DNA from: Spirosoma rhododendri
GTDB taxonomy: Bacteria > Bacteroidota > Bacteroidia > Cytophagales > Spirosomataceae
DNA: 64,000 nt
Assembly: GCF_012849055.1 (NCBI RefSeq)
Contig: NZ_CP051677.1
Location: 4,417,001 to 4,481,000, forward strand
Direction: 5' to 3'
Part shown: positions 52,670 through 61,463 of the stretch, piece after piece
Position numbering within the stretch: position 1 is the first letter of the stretch
How the letters are laid out: each line of letters starts with the position of its first letter
Translations under genes and position numbers: made by a program
Notes under the pieces: generated by a model
Seen by the model: the letters and a program-made list of their open reading frames with translations, nothing else
Databases searched by the model: none
What the model was told of the DNA's origin: nothing

Positions 52670-54115
52670 ATGAACGAGCTATTCTCAATCTGTTGTTTAT
52701 TTTTGCTTATCCGTGCTATGCATCTACTGTCTACGCTTCTTCCACTTCCTGGCTATCGTCTGTTTCGGCGTACTTACACGCTTCGTTTCTTTTCGCTTTT
52801 ATTTGTACTATGTCGGTTGAGCTGGCCGTACGCATCCTATTCTCAATCTCCTTCGGTAACCATCACTAGCAGTAATTTCCTTACCTGCGAACAGCCCAGC
52901 ACTACACTAACAGCGGCTACTTCATGCACCGGAACGATAAAGTATACCTTCAAAGGGCCTTATGACTTCGAATTAGTCAATACTACTGGCGAGGCCAGGG
53001 TAACCATGAACGGTTCATACAGCGTTACGGCGACAGATGCAGCCGGTTATTGTACTGGCAATGCGGCTGTCGACGTTGGCACAAACCTTCATCCGGACTA
53101 TTTGCCCCTGGCAAACTTATACAACTCGACTAAGGGAGACAGTTGGTTCAATCGTTCGGGGTGGCTATCGAACTGCGATCCTTGTAGCGGCTGGTTCGGT
53201 GTGAGTTGTACTGATGGCAGGGTAACAGAGCTAAATTTAGGTAACCCCGTCAATCGTACGCAGGGCAATAATCTGGACGGTCCATTCCCGCAAACTGTCG
53301 GCGGATTGTTAAAGTTGCGAAAGCTGGTCGTTTCCTTTAACAGCAAACTTACCGGCCCCATCCCCAGCTCGCTCGGGCAACTGACTGATTTACGGTACGT
53401 CGATCTCTTTAGCAATAATTTTGGAGGAGCTATCCCAGCTTCACTCGGCAAATTAGCTAATGTGGACTTGTTGTATCTGGGCTTCAACGGCTTGACCGGG
53501 GCCATTCCAACCGCACTTGGCGAATTAAAATCAATAAAAGACATCCACCTTGGCTCCAATAATTTAACCGGGCCAATTCCATCATCGTTTCGTCAGCTTA
53601 AAACGCTGCAACGGTTAGCTTTATCTGGCAATCGTTTGTCAGGCAGTGTTCCGGACTATTTTAATGAATTCCCTGCACTCAGCGAATTATACCTGACTAT
53701 CAATCAGTTTACGGGCCCTATACCTGCTTCACTGGGTACCATAAATTCACTGATGGTTCTTTCGCTGGCGGTCAATCAGCTTTCGGGCTGTATCCCTACC
53801 TCACTGAAGAATCTTTGTGGTCGTCGGGTCGAAATAAACGGTAATGCAGGCTTACCCGGGGGTGGCGACTGGGCCTCTTTCTGCGCTAATGGTTCGGGAG
53901 AATACGACGGCACCCTTACAACAACCAAATCAGGTTACTGGCACGATCAAACCGTCTGGTCGTGTGGCGCGCTGCCTCATTTTGGCGATCAGGTCCTTCT
54001 ACAGAATACCATCACAATCCAGTCCGGTAAGTCCAGCCAGGCCGGGTACCTCCGTTACACTACTGGTGGGAAGCTAATTTACGAAGCGGGGGGGCAGCTT
54101 TTTATGAACCCGTAG
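52670..54115 (+). CDS. Secreted leucine-rich-repeat protein, plant-type LRR
   Basis: This 481-residue protein has a hydrophobic N-terminal stretch followed by a second one (about 39-62, FFSLLFVLCRLSWPYASYSQ), so the export start may be later than the first ATG. An Ig-like segment (about 65-145), an LRR N-cap (TKGDSWFNRSGWLSNCDPCSGW), and eight or so plant-type repeats (about 190-390, LTGPIPSSLGQLTDLRYVDL-like) follow. A C-terminal domain (about 415-481) has SGYWHDQTVWSCG and closes GGKLIYEAGGQLFMNP, a cell-surface tail module I recall from Spirosoma proteins. Base composition is somewhat lower in GC than its neighbours. Likely a cell-surface adhesin. It sits just past the decayed duplication. 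Confidence 0.82.
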   Translation: MNELFSICCLFLLIRAMHLLSTLLPLPGYRLFRRTYTLRFFSLLFVLCRLSWPYASYSQSPSVTITSSNFLTCEQPSTTLTAATSCTGTIKYTFKGPYDFELVNTTGEARVTMNGSYSVTATDAAGYCTGNAAVDVGTNLHPDYLPLANLYNSTKGDSWFNRSGWLSNCDPCSGWFGVSCTDGRVTELNLGNPVNRTQGNNLDGPFPQTVGGLLKLRKLVVSFNSKLTGPIPSSLGQLTDLRYVDLFSNNFGGAIPASLGKLANVDLLYLGFNGLTGAIPTALGELKSIKDIHLGSNNLTGPIPSSFRQLKTLQRLALSGNRLSGSVPDYFNEFPALSELYLTINQFTGPIPASLGTINSLMVLSLAVNQLSGCIPTSLKNLCGRRVEINGNAGLPGGGDWASFCANGSGEYDGTLTTTKSGYWHDQTVWSCGALPHFGDQVLLQNTITIQSGKSSQAGYLRYTTGGKLIYEAGGQLFMNP

Positions 54116-54257
54116 AACCTGGAATTAACGAGACTATCAGCCTGGCAAACCGTGTTGCCCAGGGTGTAATATTGCCGTCTGATTGACCGAACTGGCAGCG
54201 ATTATGTAGTTACAATTCACGTTAAGACAAGCGTTTGCAGGCTACACAGCACGGCAC

Positions 54258-54300
54258 AAAAAGGACCCGCCCGGCACTGTGGCCAAACGGGTCACTTTTC
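54258..54300 (+). terminator. Weak terminator after the LRR gene
   Basis: AAAAAGGACCCG (near 54258-54269) can pair with CGGGTC (54288-54293) followed by ACTTTTC. The stem is short with one bulge. The rest of the 285-bp space holds the repeat at 54319-54400. Confidence 0.45.
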
Positions 54301-54318
54301 AGCAAACCAGACTCTTCG

Positions 54319-54400
54319 TGAGTTTAAGGTTTGTGGTTCAAGGTTTAATGTTTCTGTGCGGTAGCCAACTTTAAACCTTGAACTACAAACCGTAAACCCG
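54319..54400. repeat. GGTTTAA-dialect inverted repeat abutting the sppA stop
   Basis: Left arm GAGTTTAAGG, TTTGTGG, TTCAAGG, TTTAATG. Right arm TTTAAACC, TTGAACTACAAACCG, TAAACCCG. The loop core TGTGCGGTAGCCAA (54355-54368) is the exact reverse complement of the 37.2-kb core. The right arm ends at the sppA TGA (54401-54403). Confidence 0.88.
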
Positions 54401-56161
54401 TCAACGTATTTCCATCTCGAACGGCATACGCATCTGCACGCCTTCGAGGGTTTTCAGCTTTTTCAGGTACTTGACGTACGGAGCCAGTTCACCGAGTTGC
54501 GCCTGCATACGGGTTTCATCGCTGTCGCTGAATGAACTCATAATCTGATCGAAGAACGGCTTCTTGCCGGGCTGGTATTTCAACCGGTAATCACCTGATT
54601 TAAGCTTGGCCGACTGAGCCGCCAGCTTGATTGCGTCGTCCAGACCGCCCAGCTGATCGACCAGACCGAGGGCTTTGCCCTGCGTACCGGTCCAGACGCG
54701 GCCACCCGCGATAGCGCGCAGACTGTCGATGGGCAGTTTCCGACCAGCGGCCGCTTTGCTGGTAAACTGCGCGTAGATGCGCTCAGTCTGCCGTTGCAGC
54801 ACCTGCTTCTGGAAGGGCGACATCTCGTGCGTACCCGACGGAAAGTCAGCGTTTTCGTTTGTTTTCACCCGGTCGAAGGTCACACCCACTTTGTCTTTGA
54901 AAAAGTTTTCGGTGTTGAACAGCAGCGAGAATACGCCAATCGAGCCGGTGATGGTGTTGGGTTCAGCCACGATTTTGTTGCAGCCCATCAGCATGTAGTA
55001 ACCGCCCGAAGCCGCGTAGTCAGACATCGAACCGATAACGGGCTTCGCCTTTTTCGCCAGTTCAACTTCACGGTACATCACATCCGAGGCCAGTGCGCTA
55101 CCCCCGCCCGAGTTGACCCGCAGTACGATGGCCTTTACTTTATCGTCGAGCCGGGCTTTGCGCAGTTCTTTTACGATTGTTTCCGAGCCGATGCTGTTGT
55201 CGCCACTCTTACCCGAGTTGATATCGCCCGACGCGATGATGACCGCGATTCGATTGGAGCCGCTACCCTCGTCGGCATCGTACGAATCCTGATACTTACT
55301 CAGCGACACGTAGTTGATTTTTTTCTTTTCCTCCAGCTTCAGCTGCTGCCGGATCAGCGCTTCAACTTCGTCCTGATACCCGACGTTCGTCACGAGTTTG
55401 GTGCGGAGGGCGTCGTTGGGTTCGCGGATGGTGAGGTTATCGGCGTAGCGTTTGAGGGAGTCGACACGCAGACCCCGGCTCTGTGCCACCCGTACCAGCG
55501 TGTAGTCGTTGATCGAGTTGAGGAACGAGGTGTATTGCAGCCGGTTGGGTTCGCTCATGTTCTCCCGGATGAATGGCTCGACAGCACTCTTGAACTCACC
55601 AACGCGGAAGATTTCGGGTTTGAGGTTCAGCTTGTCGAGCGTGCCCTTGAAAAACGATAGTTCAGCATCCAGCCCGTTCCACTCCAGATCACCGGCCGGA
55701 TTGAGGTAAATTTTATCGGCCACCGACGCGAGGTAGTACCCTTTCTCGGTCATCGTTTCGCCATAGGCATACACAAATTTCTTCGACGTCTTGAAGTCGA
55801 TCAGCGCGTTGCGGATTTCTTCGAGCGACGCCCAGCCCGCCTGTGGTGTGGCAGCCGTCAGGTAAATACCTTTGATCTTATCGTCGGTTTTGGCGTGTTG
55901 CAGCGCTTCTTTGATGTCGATCAGCCCGATGGCATCGTTGGGGCCACCAAACGTACCAAACCCTTTAAACGGGTTTTCGGTAGTCCGTTCCTGTACCGGC
56001 TTGTCGAGGTCGATTTTTAATACACCGTTGTCGGAGATGGATTGTTTACCACTCGACGACGAGAAGGCAGCGCCCAGCCCGGCCAGCAGGATAAACCCGA
56101 TAACCGAAAACAGTATCAGCCCAACGACGGTCGCTAACACGTATTTAAGAAATTGTAGCAT
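54401..56161 (-). CDS. sppA: Signal peptide peptidase SppA, 67K type
   Basis: From the ATG at 56161 the protein is about 586 residues and starts MLQFLKYVLATVVGLILFSV, a membrane anchor. Frames upstream to 56245 run through the promoter. Both Clp-like halves are present. The general-base lysine is in TEKGYYLASVADKIYLNP and the nucleophile serine is in SDYAASGGYYMLMG with the following TGSIGVFSLL. It degrades leftover signal peptides in the inner membrane. Confidence 0.94.
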   Translation of the reverse strand: MLQFLKYVLATVVGLILFSVIGFILLAGLGAAFSSSSGKQSISDNGVLKIDLDKPVQERTTENPFKGFGTFGGPNDAIGLIDIKEALQHAKTDDKIKGIYLTAATPQAGWASLEEIRNALIDFKTSKKFVYAYGETMTEKGYYLASVADKIYLNPAGDLEWNGLDAELSFFKGTLDKLNLKPEIFRVGEFKSAVEPFIRENMSEPNRLQYTSFLNSINDYTLVRVAQSRGLRVDSLKRYADNLTIREPNDALRTKLVTNVGYQDEVEALIRQQLKLEEKKKINYVSLSKYQDSYDADEGSGSNRIAVIIASGDINSGKSGDNSIGSETIVKELRKARLDDKVKAIVLRVNSGGGSALASDVMYREVELAKKAKPVIGSMSDYAASGGYYMLMGCNKIVAEPNTITGSIGVFSLLFNTENFFKDKVGVTFDRVKTNENADFPSGTHEMSPFQKQVLQRQTERIYAQFTSKAAAGRKLPIDSLRAIAGGRVWTGTQGKALGLVDQLGGLDDAIKLAAQSAKLKSGDYRLKYQPGKKPFFDQIMSSFSDSDETRMQAQLGELAPYVKYLKKLKTLEGVQMRMPFEMEIR

Positions 56162-56197
56162 GAATTCGGAAAAGTTGCGTTCTGTGTTCCAGACAAA

Positions 56198-56232
56198 CAA
56201 AAATAACCGGTCGATGCGCCATGTCGCACAAA
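56198..56232 (-). promoter_or_regulatory. Promoter of sppA
   Basis: Minus-strand TTTG (56232-56229) and TATTTTTG (56205-56198), an exact -7 match, are spaced 23 nt. The leader to 56161 is about 30 nt. It overlaps the divergent lipoprotein start region. Confidence 0.6.
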
Positions 56233-56234
56233 AA

Positions 56235-56885
56235 ATGTTGAACACGCCGTTTCACCGGATAAGTGGCGGGATAGTCTTCCCGGCTGCGGAAGGGATGGTT
56301 TTGTGTGTTCTTTTGATCGCCAGTAGTCTGCTAAGCAGTTGCCGACCCGGCGGTAAAGCCGACTCGGCAACGACCGCCACAACGGCCCCCGCTACCGTGT
56401 CGGCCAGCCCCGGTATGGAACCGCCCGTGGCCTTCACACAGCCCGCCGTCGCGGCTACGTCGCCCGATGCGGGGCGGTGGTTATACGAAGAAACCCGTAC
56501 CGGCTATAAAGCCGTAACGGTTTCGCCTACGTTACTCCAGTTCAAATTCCCCTACGAAGGCGGCTCGACGGCTTCGCTTACACTGCGCCGACGGAGTGGC
56601 GAAACACACGCCTACATCGAAATCTCGAAGGGGCAATTCAACCGCAGCTTTCAGGGGGGCACGGCCCGCGTCCGGTTCGACAACCGCCCGGCCGTTTCAT
56701 TTCCACTTGTCGCAGCGGCTAACGGCCGGGCCAACATCCTGTTTTTTGGCAACGAGCAGCAACTGATTGATGAGCTGAGAACCGCCCGACGAATGGTCGT
56801 GACAGTCGAGTTTGCCGGGCAGGACACCCGTGATATTCGGTTTAATACGGCCGATCTGCGCTGGCAACAGCCAAGAAGCCGTTAA
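56235..56885 (+). CDS. Lipoprotein of unknown function
   Basis: Candidate starts are 56235 (MLNTPFHRISGG...) and 56295 (MVLCVLLIASSLLSSC). Both lead to the same lipobox LLSSC. The mature protein has a Thr/Ala/Pro linker and a beta-rich domain (LQFKFPYEGGSTASLTLRRR, ISKGQFNRSFQGGTARVRFD, DIRFNTADLRW). It matches no family I can name. It is divergent from sppA, with their 5' ends 74 bp apart. A frame open further upstream to 55872 is antisense to sppA and is not real. Confidence 0.72.
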   Translation: MLNTPFHRISGGIVFPAAEGMVLCVLLIASSLLSSCRPGGKADSATTATTAPATVSASPGMEPPVAFTQPAVAATSPDAGRWLYEETRTGYKAVTVSPTLLQFKFPYEGGSTASLTLRRRSGETHAYIEISKGQFNRSFQGGTARVRFDNRPAVSFPLVAAANGRANILFFGNEQQLIDELRTARRMVVTVEFAGQDTRDIRFNTADLRWQQPRSR

Positions 56886-56968
56886 CAATCGACAGGGCCG
56901 ATGGTTACACCTGTAGCCATTTGACAGATTTCGGTTCACGGTTGTGAATCGTAGTTTGTTTACTCCCT

Positions 56969-57927
56969 ATGTCAACGTCCAACAAATCATTTTTCGCCAA
57001 GATAGGCCCTATTCTGCGCGATTCATTCAATGGCTTCCTCGACGACCGATGCCTGAAGCTAAGCGCAGCACTTGCTTATTACACTGTTTTTTCACTGGCT
57101 CCGCTGTTGGTACTCGTTATCTCGCTGCTGGGTATTTTTCTGGGTGAAGAAGCTATTCAGGGACAGATCGTCGGGCAGATCAGTGGCCTGGTGGGGGCCG
57201 ATGCCGCCAAACAGATTCAGGACATGATCAAAAGCACGAGCCTGTCGGGGAAGTCGAGTACGGCGCTGATCGTGAGCATTATCACGCTGTTGATCGGCGC
57301 AACGAGCGTATTCGTTGAGATTCAGGATTCAGTGAATCTGATCTGGCGCGTGAAGGCCAAGCCCAAAAAAGGCTGGTTAAAATTACTGCAAGACCGCGTG
57401 CTGTCGTCGTCGATGGTATTGAGTATGGGGTTTCTGTTGCTGGTTTCGTTTGTTATCAGCGGTCTGATCGCCACACTCGGCACGTACATCAATCGGTTTG
57501 CGCCGGGTCTGAGTCTATATCTCATCAGCGGGCTGACCTTCGCGCTGAGTACGCTGGTTGCCGCCTTGCTGTTTGCGACTATTTTCAAAGTGCTGCCCGA
57601 CGCCAAGATTTCCTGGAAAGATGTGCGCTGGGGGCTTTTTTTACGGCACTGCTGTTTGTGCTGGGCCGTTACCTCATCAGTTTGTACATCGAAACAACGG
57701 GCTCCAGCTCGACCTACGGGGCTGCCGGTTCGCTGATTGTGCTGCTGACCTGGATTTACTACACGGCGGCTATTCTGTACTTCGGGGCAGAGTTTACGCA
57801 GGCATACGCCAACAACCTCGGCATCCGGATTGAACCCGCCGAAAACGCCGTTTACGTCGAGCAAACCGAGCGCGAACGCAACGTAGCTGTTATTCCTACC
57901 GGCCCCAAAGAAGATCAGGCGAAGTAA
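56969..57927 (+). pseudogene. YihY/BrkB-family membrane protein with a frameshift
   Basis: The first frame (56969 to about 57634) encodes KLSAALAYYTVFSLAPLLVLVIS and following spans typical of YihY/BrkB. It would then run into nonsense and stop at 57736. The continuation RYLISLYIETTGSSSTYGAAGSLIVLLTWIYYTAAILYFGAEF and a polar tail appear in another frame up to 57927. Adding one G to the G5 at 57630-57634 restores ...DVRWGAFFTALLFVLGRYLIS. This may be a real lesion or a homopolymer miscall. The family's function is unknown. Confidence 0.85.
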
Positions 57928-58110
57928 GCCCGGTTTTAGAGGTGCCAATCAGTCACCGCCTTCCCGAGGCTGTTAAGTTCTTGAGTCAGGACTGGTAGTG
58001 GCTAAACTTCCTTTTGCCTGTTTACCCGGTAGCGGTCGACCGTCCCAGCCCCCTGAGAGTTAATCTTGTAGGGGGTTTGAGCATGTTAACCTGATGGCTT
58101 ATAAAAGGAG

Positions 58111-58192
58111 CCTTTTTACCCCTAAATCCCCTGAAGGGGACTTTTTCTACATGCGAGCCAAGTCCCCTTCAGGGGATTTAGGGGTAAAAAGG
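58111..58192. repeat. Perfect 33-bp-arm inverted repeat (CCCCTAAATCCCC type)
   Basis: Arms 58111-58143 and 58160-58192 are exact reverse complements (CCTTTTTACCCCTAAATCCC...), loop of 16 nt. The word CCCCTAAATCCCCTGAAGGG is, as I recall, a widespread intergenic repeat in Bacteroidota and cyanobacteria. Confidence 0.9.
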
Positions 58193-58225
58193 CCTGTCCA
58201 TGAAGCCGGTTACCATACACTGTGT

Positions 58226-58310
58226 GAAACCCCCTACAAGGACCGCCTGAAGGGGGAGTATCCCACGAACCCCACTCCCCCTTCAGGGCGGGTCGGGGCT
58301 GGGGGGTTCG
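58226..58310. repeat. Second CCTGAAGGGGGAGT inverted repeat
   Basis: CCGCCTGAAGGGGGAGT (58243-58259) faces ACTCCCCCTTCAGGGCGGGT (58273-58292). Flanking AACCCCC and GGGGGTT extend the pairing. It lies just downstream of the 58.1-kb repeat. Confidence 0.8.
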
Positions 58311-58328
58311 CCAAAACCGGCACCGCCG

Positions 58329-59159
58329 TTACTTCTGGTACGGAAAGGTCAATATCACGGCTTTCTTGCCTTTGCCTTCGCTGGCAATGAACAGGTCGCC
58401 ACTGGGCGCAAAGCAGATGCCCTCCGGCTGACGAAGCAGCTTCTCATCGAGCTTTTCGCTGTACAGTATTTTGCCCTGTCGGTTCATGACCACTAGTCGG
58501 TGCCCCGCCGACGTCAGCACGTACCAGTCGCCCGTGATGGGGTGAACGGCAATACCCGATGGCTTGTAACTGTCGGGGTCGATACCGGCTTCCTCCAGCT
58601 GAACGTCACTGATGTTAAGCGCCTTGTAAACCGTTTTTCGGGTCAGGTCGTAGGTGTAAATGGCTTTGTCGCTGGCCCCCGTGCTGCCTTTCTTCACGGC
58701 AATCAGCAGCTGATTGCTCTTAGGGTCATAGCCTAGTCCTTCGACCTCCGTTTTGGCGGGCACGCCGGTTTTTACGTGGCCCCCTTTCAGGTCTCCCGGC
58801 TTGAAGCGGGACAGCATGCCGTTGCTTTCGAGCGCATACACCTCGCCCTTCACGTATTCGACGCCCTCAAAATCGCCGTAGCCGCCAAAATCAATGTCTT
58901 CGATAACCTTCCCGGCCTGGATATCATACACGTAAACAGCGGCCGCTTCGTCCTGAATGCACAGGAGCTGATTCGGCTTGTAATAGCTTAGACCCGAAAT
59001 TTCGTCCAGCTTCTTGGGCAGGTTAACAACGCTGGCGGGCTGGTTGAGCCGGTACGCAAACGGATAGGCAGGCGCTTTCGATTCGGCTTCCGACGACTGC
59101 TTCGTTGTCGACGACGAACCGCATCCCATCAGCAACAGGGCAAGGGCAAGAACACGCAT
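58329..59159 (-). CDS. SdiA-regulated-type beta-propeller lipoprotein
   Basis: From the ATG at 59159 the protein is 276 residues and starts MRVLALALLLMGCGSSSTTK, a lipoprotein signal. The rest is a YjiK/SdiA-regulated-like propeller (KKLDEISGLSYYKPNQLLCI, DFEGVEYVKGEVYALESNG, TGDWYVLTSAGHRLVVMN, RQPEGICFAPSGDLFIASEG). The frame open up to 59267 consists of codons from the adjacent repeat (LQRYNFTTLQLYNATTIQ) and is not real. Function unknown. Confidence 0.8.
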   Translation of the reverse strand: MRVLALALLLMGCGSSSTTKQSSEAESKAPAYPFAYRLNQPASVVNLPKKLDEISGLSYYKPNQLLCIQDEAAAVYVYDIQAGKVIEDIDFGGYGDFEGVEYVKGEVYALESNGMLSRFKPGDLKGGHVKTGVPAKTEVEGLGYDPKSNQLLIAVKKGSTGASDKAIYTYDLTRKTVYKALNISDVQLEEAGIDPDSYKPSGIAVHPITGDWYVLTSAGHRLVVMNRQGKILYSEKLDEKLLRQPEGICFAPSGDLFIASEGKGKKAVILTFPYQK

Positions 59160-59162
59160 GGT

Positions 59163-59315
59163 TTTGAAGTTGTAAGGTTGAATGGTTGTAGCGTTATAAA
59201 GTTGTAGAGTCGTAAAGTTATAGCGTTGTAGAGTTGCTACCGGCCGGATGGGCTGACGCGCCAGCAACTTTACGACTTTATAACGCTACAACTTTACACC
59301 TTTACAACTCTACAA
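59163..59315. repeat. GTTGTAAA-dialect inverted repeat
   Basis: Left arm (59167-59236) reads GAAGTTGTAAGGTTG, GGTTGTAGCGTTATAAAG, TTGTAGAGTCGTAAAG, TTATAGCGTTGTAGAG. The right arm (59262-59315) reads AGCAACTTTACGACTTTATA, ACGCTACAACTTTACACC, TTTACAACTCTACAATC. It starts 4 bp upstream of the lipoprotein ATG. Confidence 0.85.
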
Positions 59316-59380
59316 TCGTCATTCATAGACCCGAATCAGGCTTTCGGGCGGTTTGTCTTTCGCCCCTCCCGGCGATCAGT

Positions 59381-59388
59381 TAGATTTG
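59381..59388 (+). promoter_or_regulatory. -7 box of the LytS-type kinase gene
   Basis: TAGATTTG is an exact TAnnTTTG match, 3 bp before the GTG at 59392. It favours that GTG start, possibly leaderless, over the TTG at 59353. Confidence 0.5.
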
Positions 59389-59391
59389 ATT

Positions 59392-60534
59392 GTGAACCAA
59401 AAAACCCGCGCTTCCTACCGACTGACGACTGCCCAACGCTGGCAACTGGCACTCAGCGTGTTTGTGGTCTATTGGCCGTTGCGGCTGTATGTCAATATCT
59501 GGAATCCGGCCTGGGCGTTCAAACTAACACGACTGCCGTTTTTCGTGCTGGAGTTTGGGTTGTTCGTGCTGTTTTTCTTCGTCTGGATCGGCATATCGGA
59601 GTGGATTCACCGCCGTTTTTTTTCGGTCTGGTTTGGCGAACGCTTCCTGATCGAATTCAAAATACCGGCCCAGCTCACTACGCTGGCGATTGCCAGTATG
59701 ATCGCCGTCGGGTTCAACAGTTGCTTTATTTTTATCTGGCACACACTCGACGATTATCTGGAGTCGCGCATTGCCACATACCGCGATCAGCCCCACCGTA
59801 CGTTTACTCCTTCCGAAGAGCGGATGCGGCTGGAAAACCGCGATCAGCGCCGACGGGCCAACAACGCGCTAACCGTTATGGCCATGCTGTCGGCGTTTTA
59901 TCTGGCCGCCAACCGACGCGCCTATCGTCGGCTGGAAGACGTAGAAATAAAGGCCGAACGGCTCGAAAAAGAAAACGTGACGGCGCAGTTTGCCGCCCTC
60001 AAAAGTCAAGTCAACCCGCACTTCCTGTTCAACAGCCTGAGCATTCTGTCGTCGCTGGTACACGCCGACGCCGACCTGTCGGAGAAATTTATCGATCAGC
60101 TGTCGCGGGCGTACCGGTATTTGCTGGAGCAGCGCGACAACGAACGGGTGCTGCTCAAAACCGAACTCGACTTTATTCAGGCGTACCGGTTTCTGCTGAA
60201 TATCCGCTTTGAGAACAAGTTCGACGTGATTATCGACGTGCCGGAAGCCGATCAGACCCGCTACAGCATCGCCCCACTGACGCTGCAACTGCTGGTCGAA
60301 AACGCCGTTAAGCACAACCGCATGTCGACCCGCGAACCGCTGACGATTCGTATCAGTCAGGAAGGCGAATGCCTGGTCATTCAGAACAACCTACAGCCGC
60401 GCCCGCAAGCCGAACATTCGACGGGTGTCGGGCTGCAAAATATTGTTACGCGTTACGCTTTGCTTACCAACCACCCGGTTTGGGTGGGCGAGAGCGACGG
60501 TAATTTTGTCGTCAAGATTCCGCTGCTGACCTAG
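59392..60534 (+). CDS. LytS/YehU-type sensor histidine kinase
   Basis: This kinase has about 380 residues from the GTG at 59392 (VNQKTRASYRLTTAQRW), the start favoured by the -7 box. The frame extends to a TTG at 59353. Four hydrophobic segments (about 18-130) form the sensor. The His_kinase box is KSQVNPHFLFNSLSILSSLV (His210), and the ATPase domain has LLVENAVKHNRMS and GVGLQNIVTRY. It pairs with the response regulator starting 21 bp downstream. Confidence 0.92.
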   Translation: MNQKTRASYRLTTAQRWQLALSVFVVYWPLRLYVNIWNPAWAFKLTRLPFFVLEFGLFVLFFFVWIGISEWIHRRFFSVWFGERFLIEFKIPAQLTTLAIASMIAVGFNSCFIFIWHTLDDYLESRIATYRDQPHRTFTPSEERMRLENRDQRRRANNALTVMAMLSAFYLAANRRAYRRLEDVEIKAERLEKENVTAQFAALKSQVNPHFLFNSLSILSSLVHADADLSEKFIDQLSRAYRYLLEQRDNERVLLKTELDFIQAYRFLLNIRFENKFDVIIDVPEADQTRYSIAPLTLQLLVENAVKHNRMSTREPLTIRISQEGECLVIQNNLQPRPQAEHSTGVGLQNIVTRYALLTNHPVWVGESDGNFVVKIPLLT

Positions 60535-60555
60535 CCCATCCCCACCATCACGCCT

Positions 60556-61332
60556 ATGAACGTACTGATTATTGAAGACGAAAACCTAACCGCCAACCGG
60601 CTCGAATCGCTGCTGCGCAAATACGACTCCTCGATTCGGGTGCTGGCGCATATCCCGTCGGTAGCCGAAGCGATTGCGTGGCTGCGCGCGCCCCACGATG
60701 CGCTCGATCTGGTGTTTATGGATATTCACCTCGAAGACGACCTTGGGTTCCGTATCATCGAGCAAACCCAGCTGACGACCCCCGTTATCTTCACGACCGC
60801 CTACGACGAATACATGATTCAGGCGTTCAAAGTCAACAGCATCGACTACCTGCTCAAGCCCATCAACTTCGACGAACTGGCTGCGGCTATCAACAAATTC
60901 AAAGCCCTGAAGCAGCAGTTCGGGCAGTCAATTCCGGCTGCGCCCGATCTGGAAACGCTGATGAGCCTGCTCGGCCGATCGCAGCCGGTAGACTACAAAG
61001 ACCGGTTTATGATCTCGGTCGGCACGAAGATTCGCAGCATTGAAACCCCCGACATTGCTTACTTTTTTCTGGAAGACCGGGTTGTGTTTCTGTCCACGAA
61101 AGACGGCCTGAACCTCCCCGTCGACTACAGCCTCGACAAGCTGGCGCAGCTGCTGAACCCCCGGCATTTCTTTCGTGTGAACCGGCAGTATCTGGTGTCG
61201 CTGCCCGCCATTCAGACCATTCATACCTACTCCGCCGGTAAGCTCAAAGTCGACCTCCTGCCCCGCCCCCGCCACGATGTCTTCGTCAGTGGCGACCGTA
61301 TGACGGAGTTCAAGGAGTGGCTGGGCAAATGA
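60556..61332 (+). CDS. LytTR-family response regulator
   Basis: This 258-residue regulator has a receiver (about 2-120) with the phosphoacceptor Asp56 in LVFMDIHLED and the Lys of YLLKPINFDE, and a C-terminal LytTR DNA-binding domain (about 155-255, with FFRVNRQYLVSLPAIQTIHT). It is the partner of the upstream kinase. Targets are unknown. Confidence 0.95.
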   Translation: MNVLIIEDENLTANRLESLLRKYDSSIRVLAHIPSVAEAIAWLRAPHDALDLVFMDIHLEDDLGFRIIEQTQLTTPVIFTTAYDEYMIQAFKVNSIDYLLKPINFDELAAAINKFKALKQQFGQSIPAAPDLETLMSLLGRSQPVDYKDRFMISVGTKIRSIETPDIAYFFLEDRVVFLSTKDGLNLPVDYSLDKLAQLLNPRHFFRVNRQYLVSLPAIQTIHTYSAGKLKVDLLPRPRHDVFVSGDRMTEFKEWLGK

Positions 61333-61334
61333 GC

Positions 61335-61439
61335 CGGGTTAATGTTTAAGGTCTAAAGTTTAAGGTTCTGGCGTTAGAAACGACATGAGTGGGTGCAGCC
61401 ATTGAAACGTTAAACTCTAGACCTTAAACAGTAAACCAC
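61335..61439. repeat. GGTTTAA-dialect inverted repeat after the LytTR gene
   Basis: Left arm GGGTTAATG, TTTAAGG, TCTAAAG, TTTAAGG (61337-61368). Right arm GAAACG, TTAAACTCTAGACC, TTAAACAG, TAAACCACC (about 61404-61440). The arms pair well over about 35 bp. It begins a few bases past the TGA at 61330-61332. Confidence 0.85.
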
Positions 61440-61451
61440 CTGCCAAAGGCG

Positions 61452-61459
61452 TACCTTTG
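61452..61459 (+). promoter_or_regulatory. -7 box of the RluA-type gene, predicted leaderless start
   Basis: TACCTTTG, an exact TAnnTTTG match, is followed by CGGG and the ATG at 61464. With the usual spacing the transcript would begin at the start codon. Confidence 0.6.
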
Positions 61460-61463
61460 CGGG

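Larger units (their letters stand above)
57928..58328. other. 401-bp space filled with inverted repeats
   Basis: No gene is seen. The space holds a CCCCCT/AGGGGG hairpin followed by TTTGAG (58049-58080, possible terminator of the YihY gene), the perfect 33-bp-arm repeat at 58111-58192, and a CCTGAAGGGGGAGT repeat at 58226-58310. Confidence 0.8.

Noticed and set aside
55872..56294. Long upstream extension of the lipoprotein gene at 56235
   Set aside because: It is antisense to sppA and its promoter, and the lipoprotein signal starts only at 56235 or 56295.
58329..59267. Longer frame of the SdiA-regulated-type lipoprotein starting at 59267
   Set aside because: The extra codons are made of GTTGTAAA repeat words, while the ATG at 59159 opens a clean lipoprotein signal.
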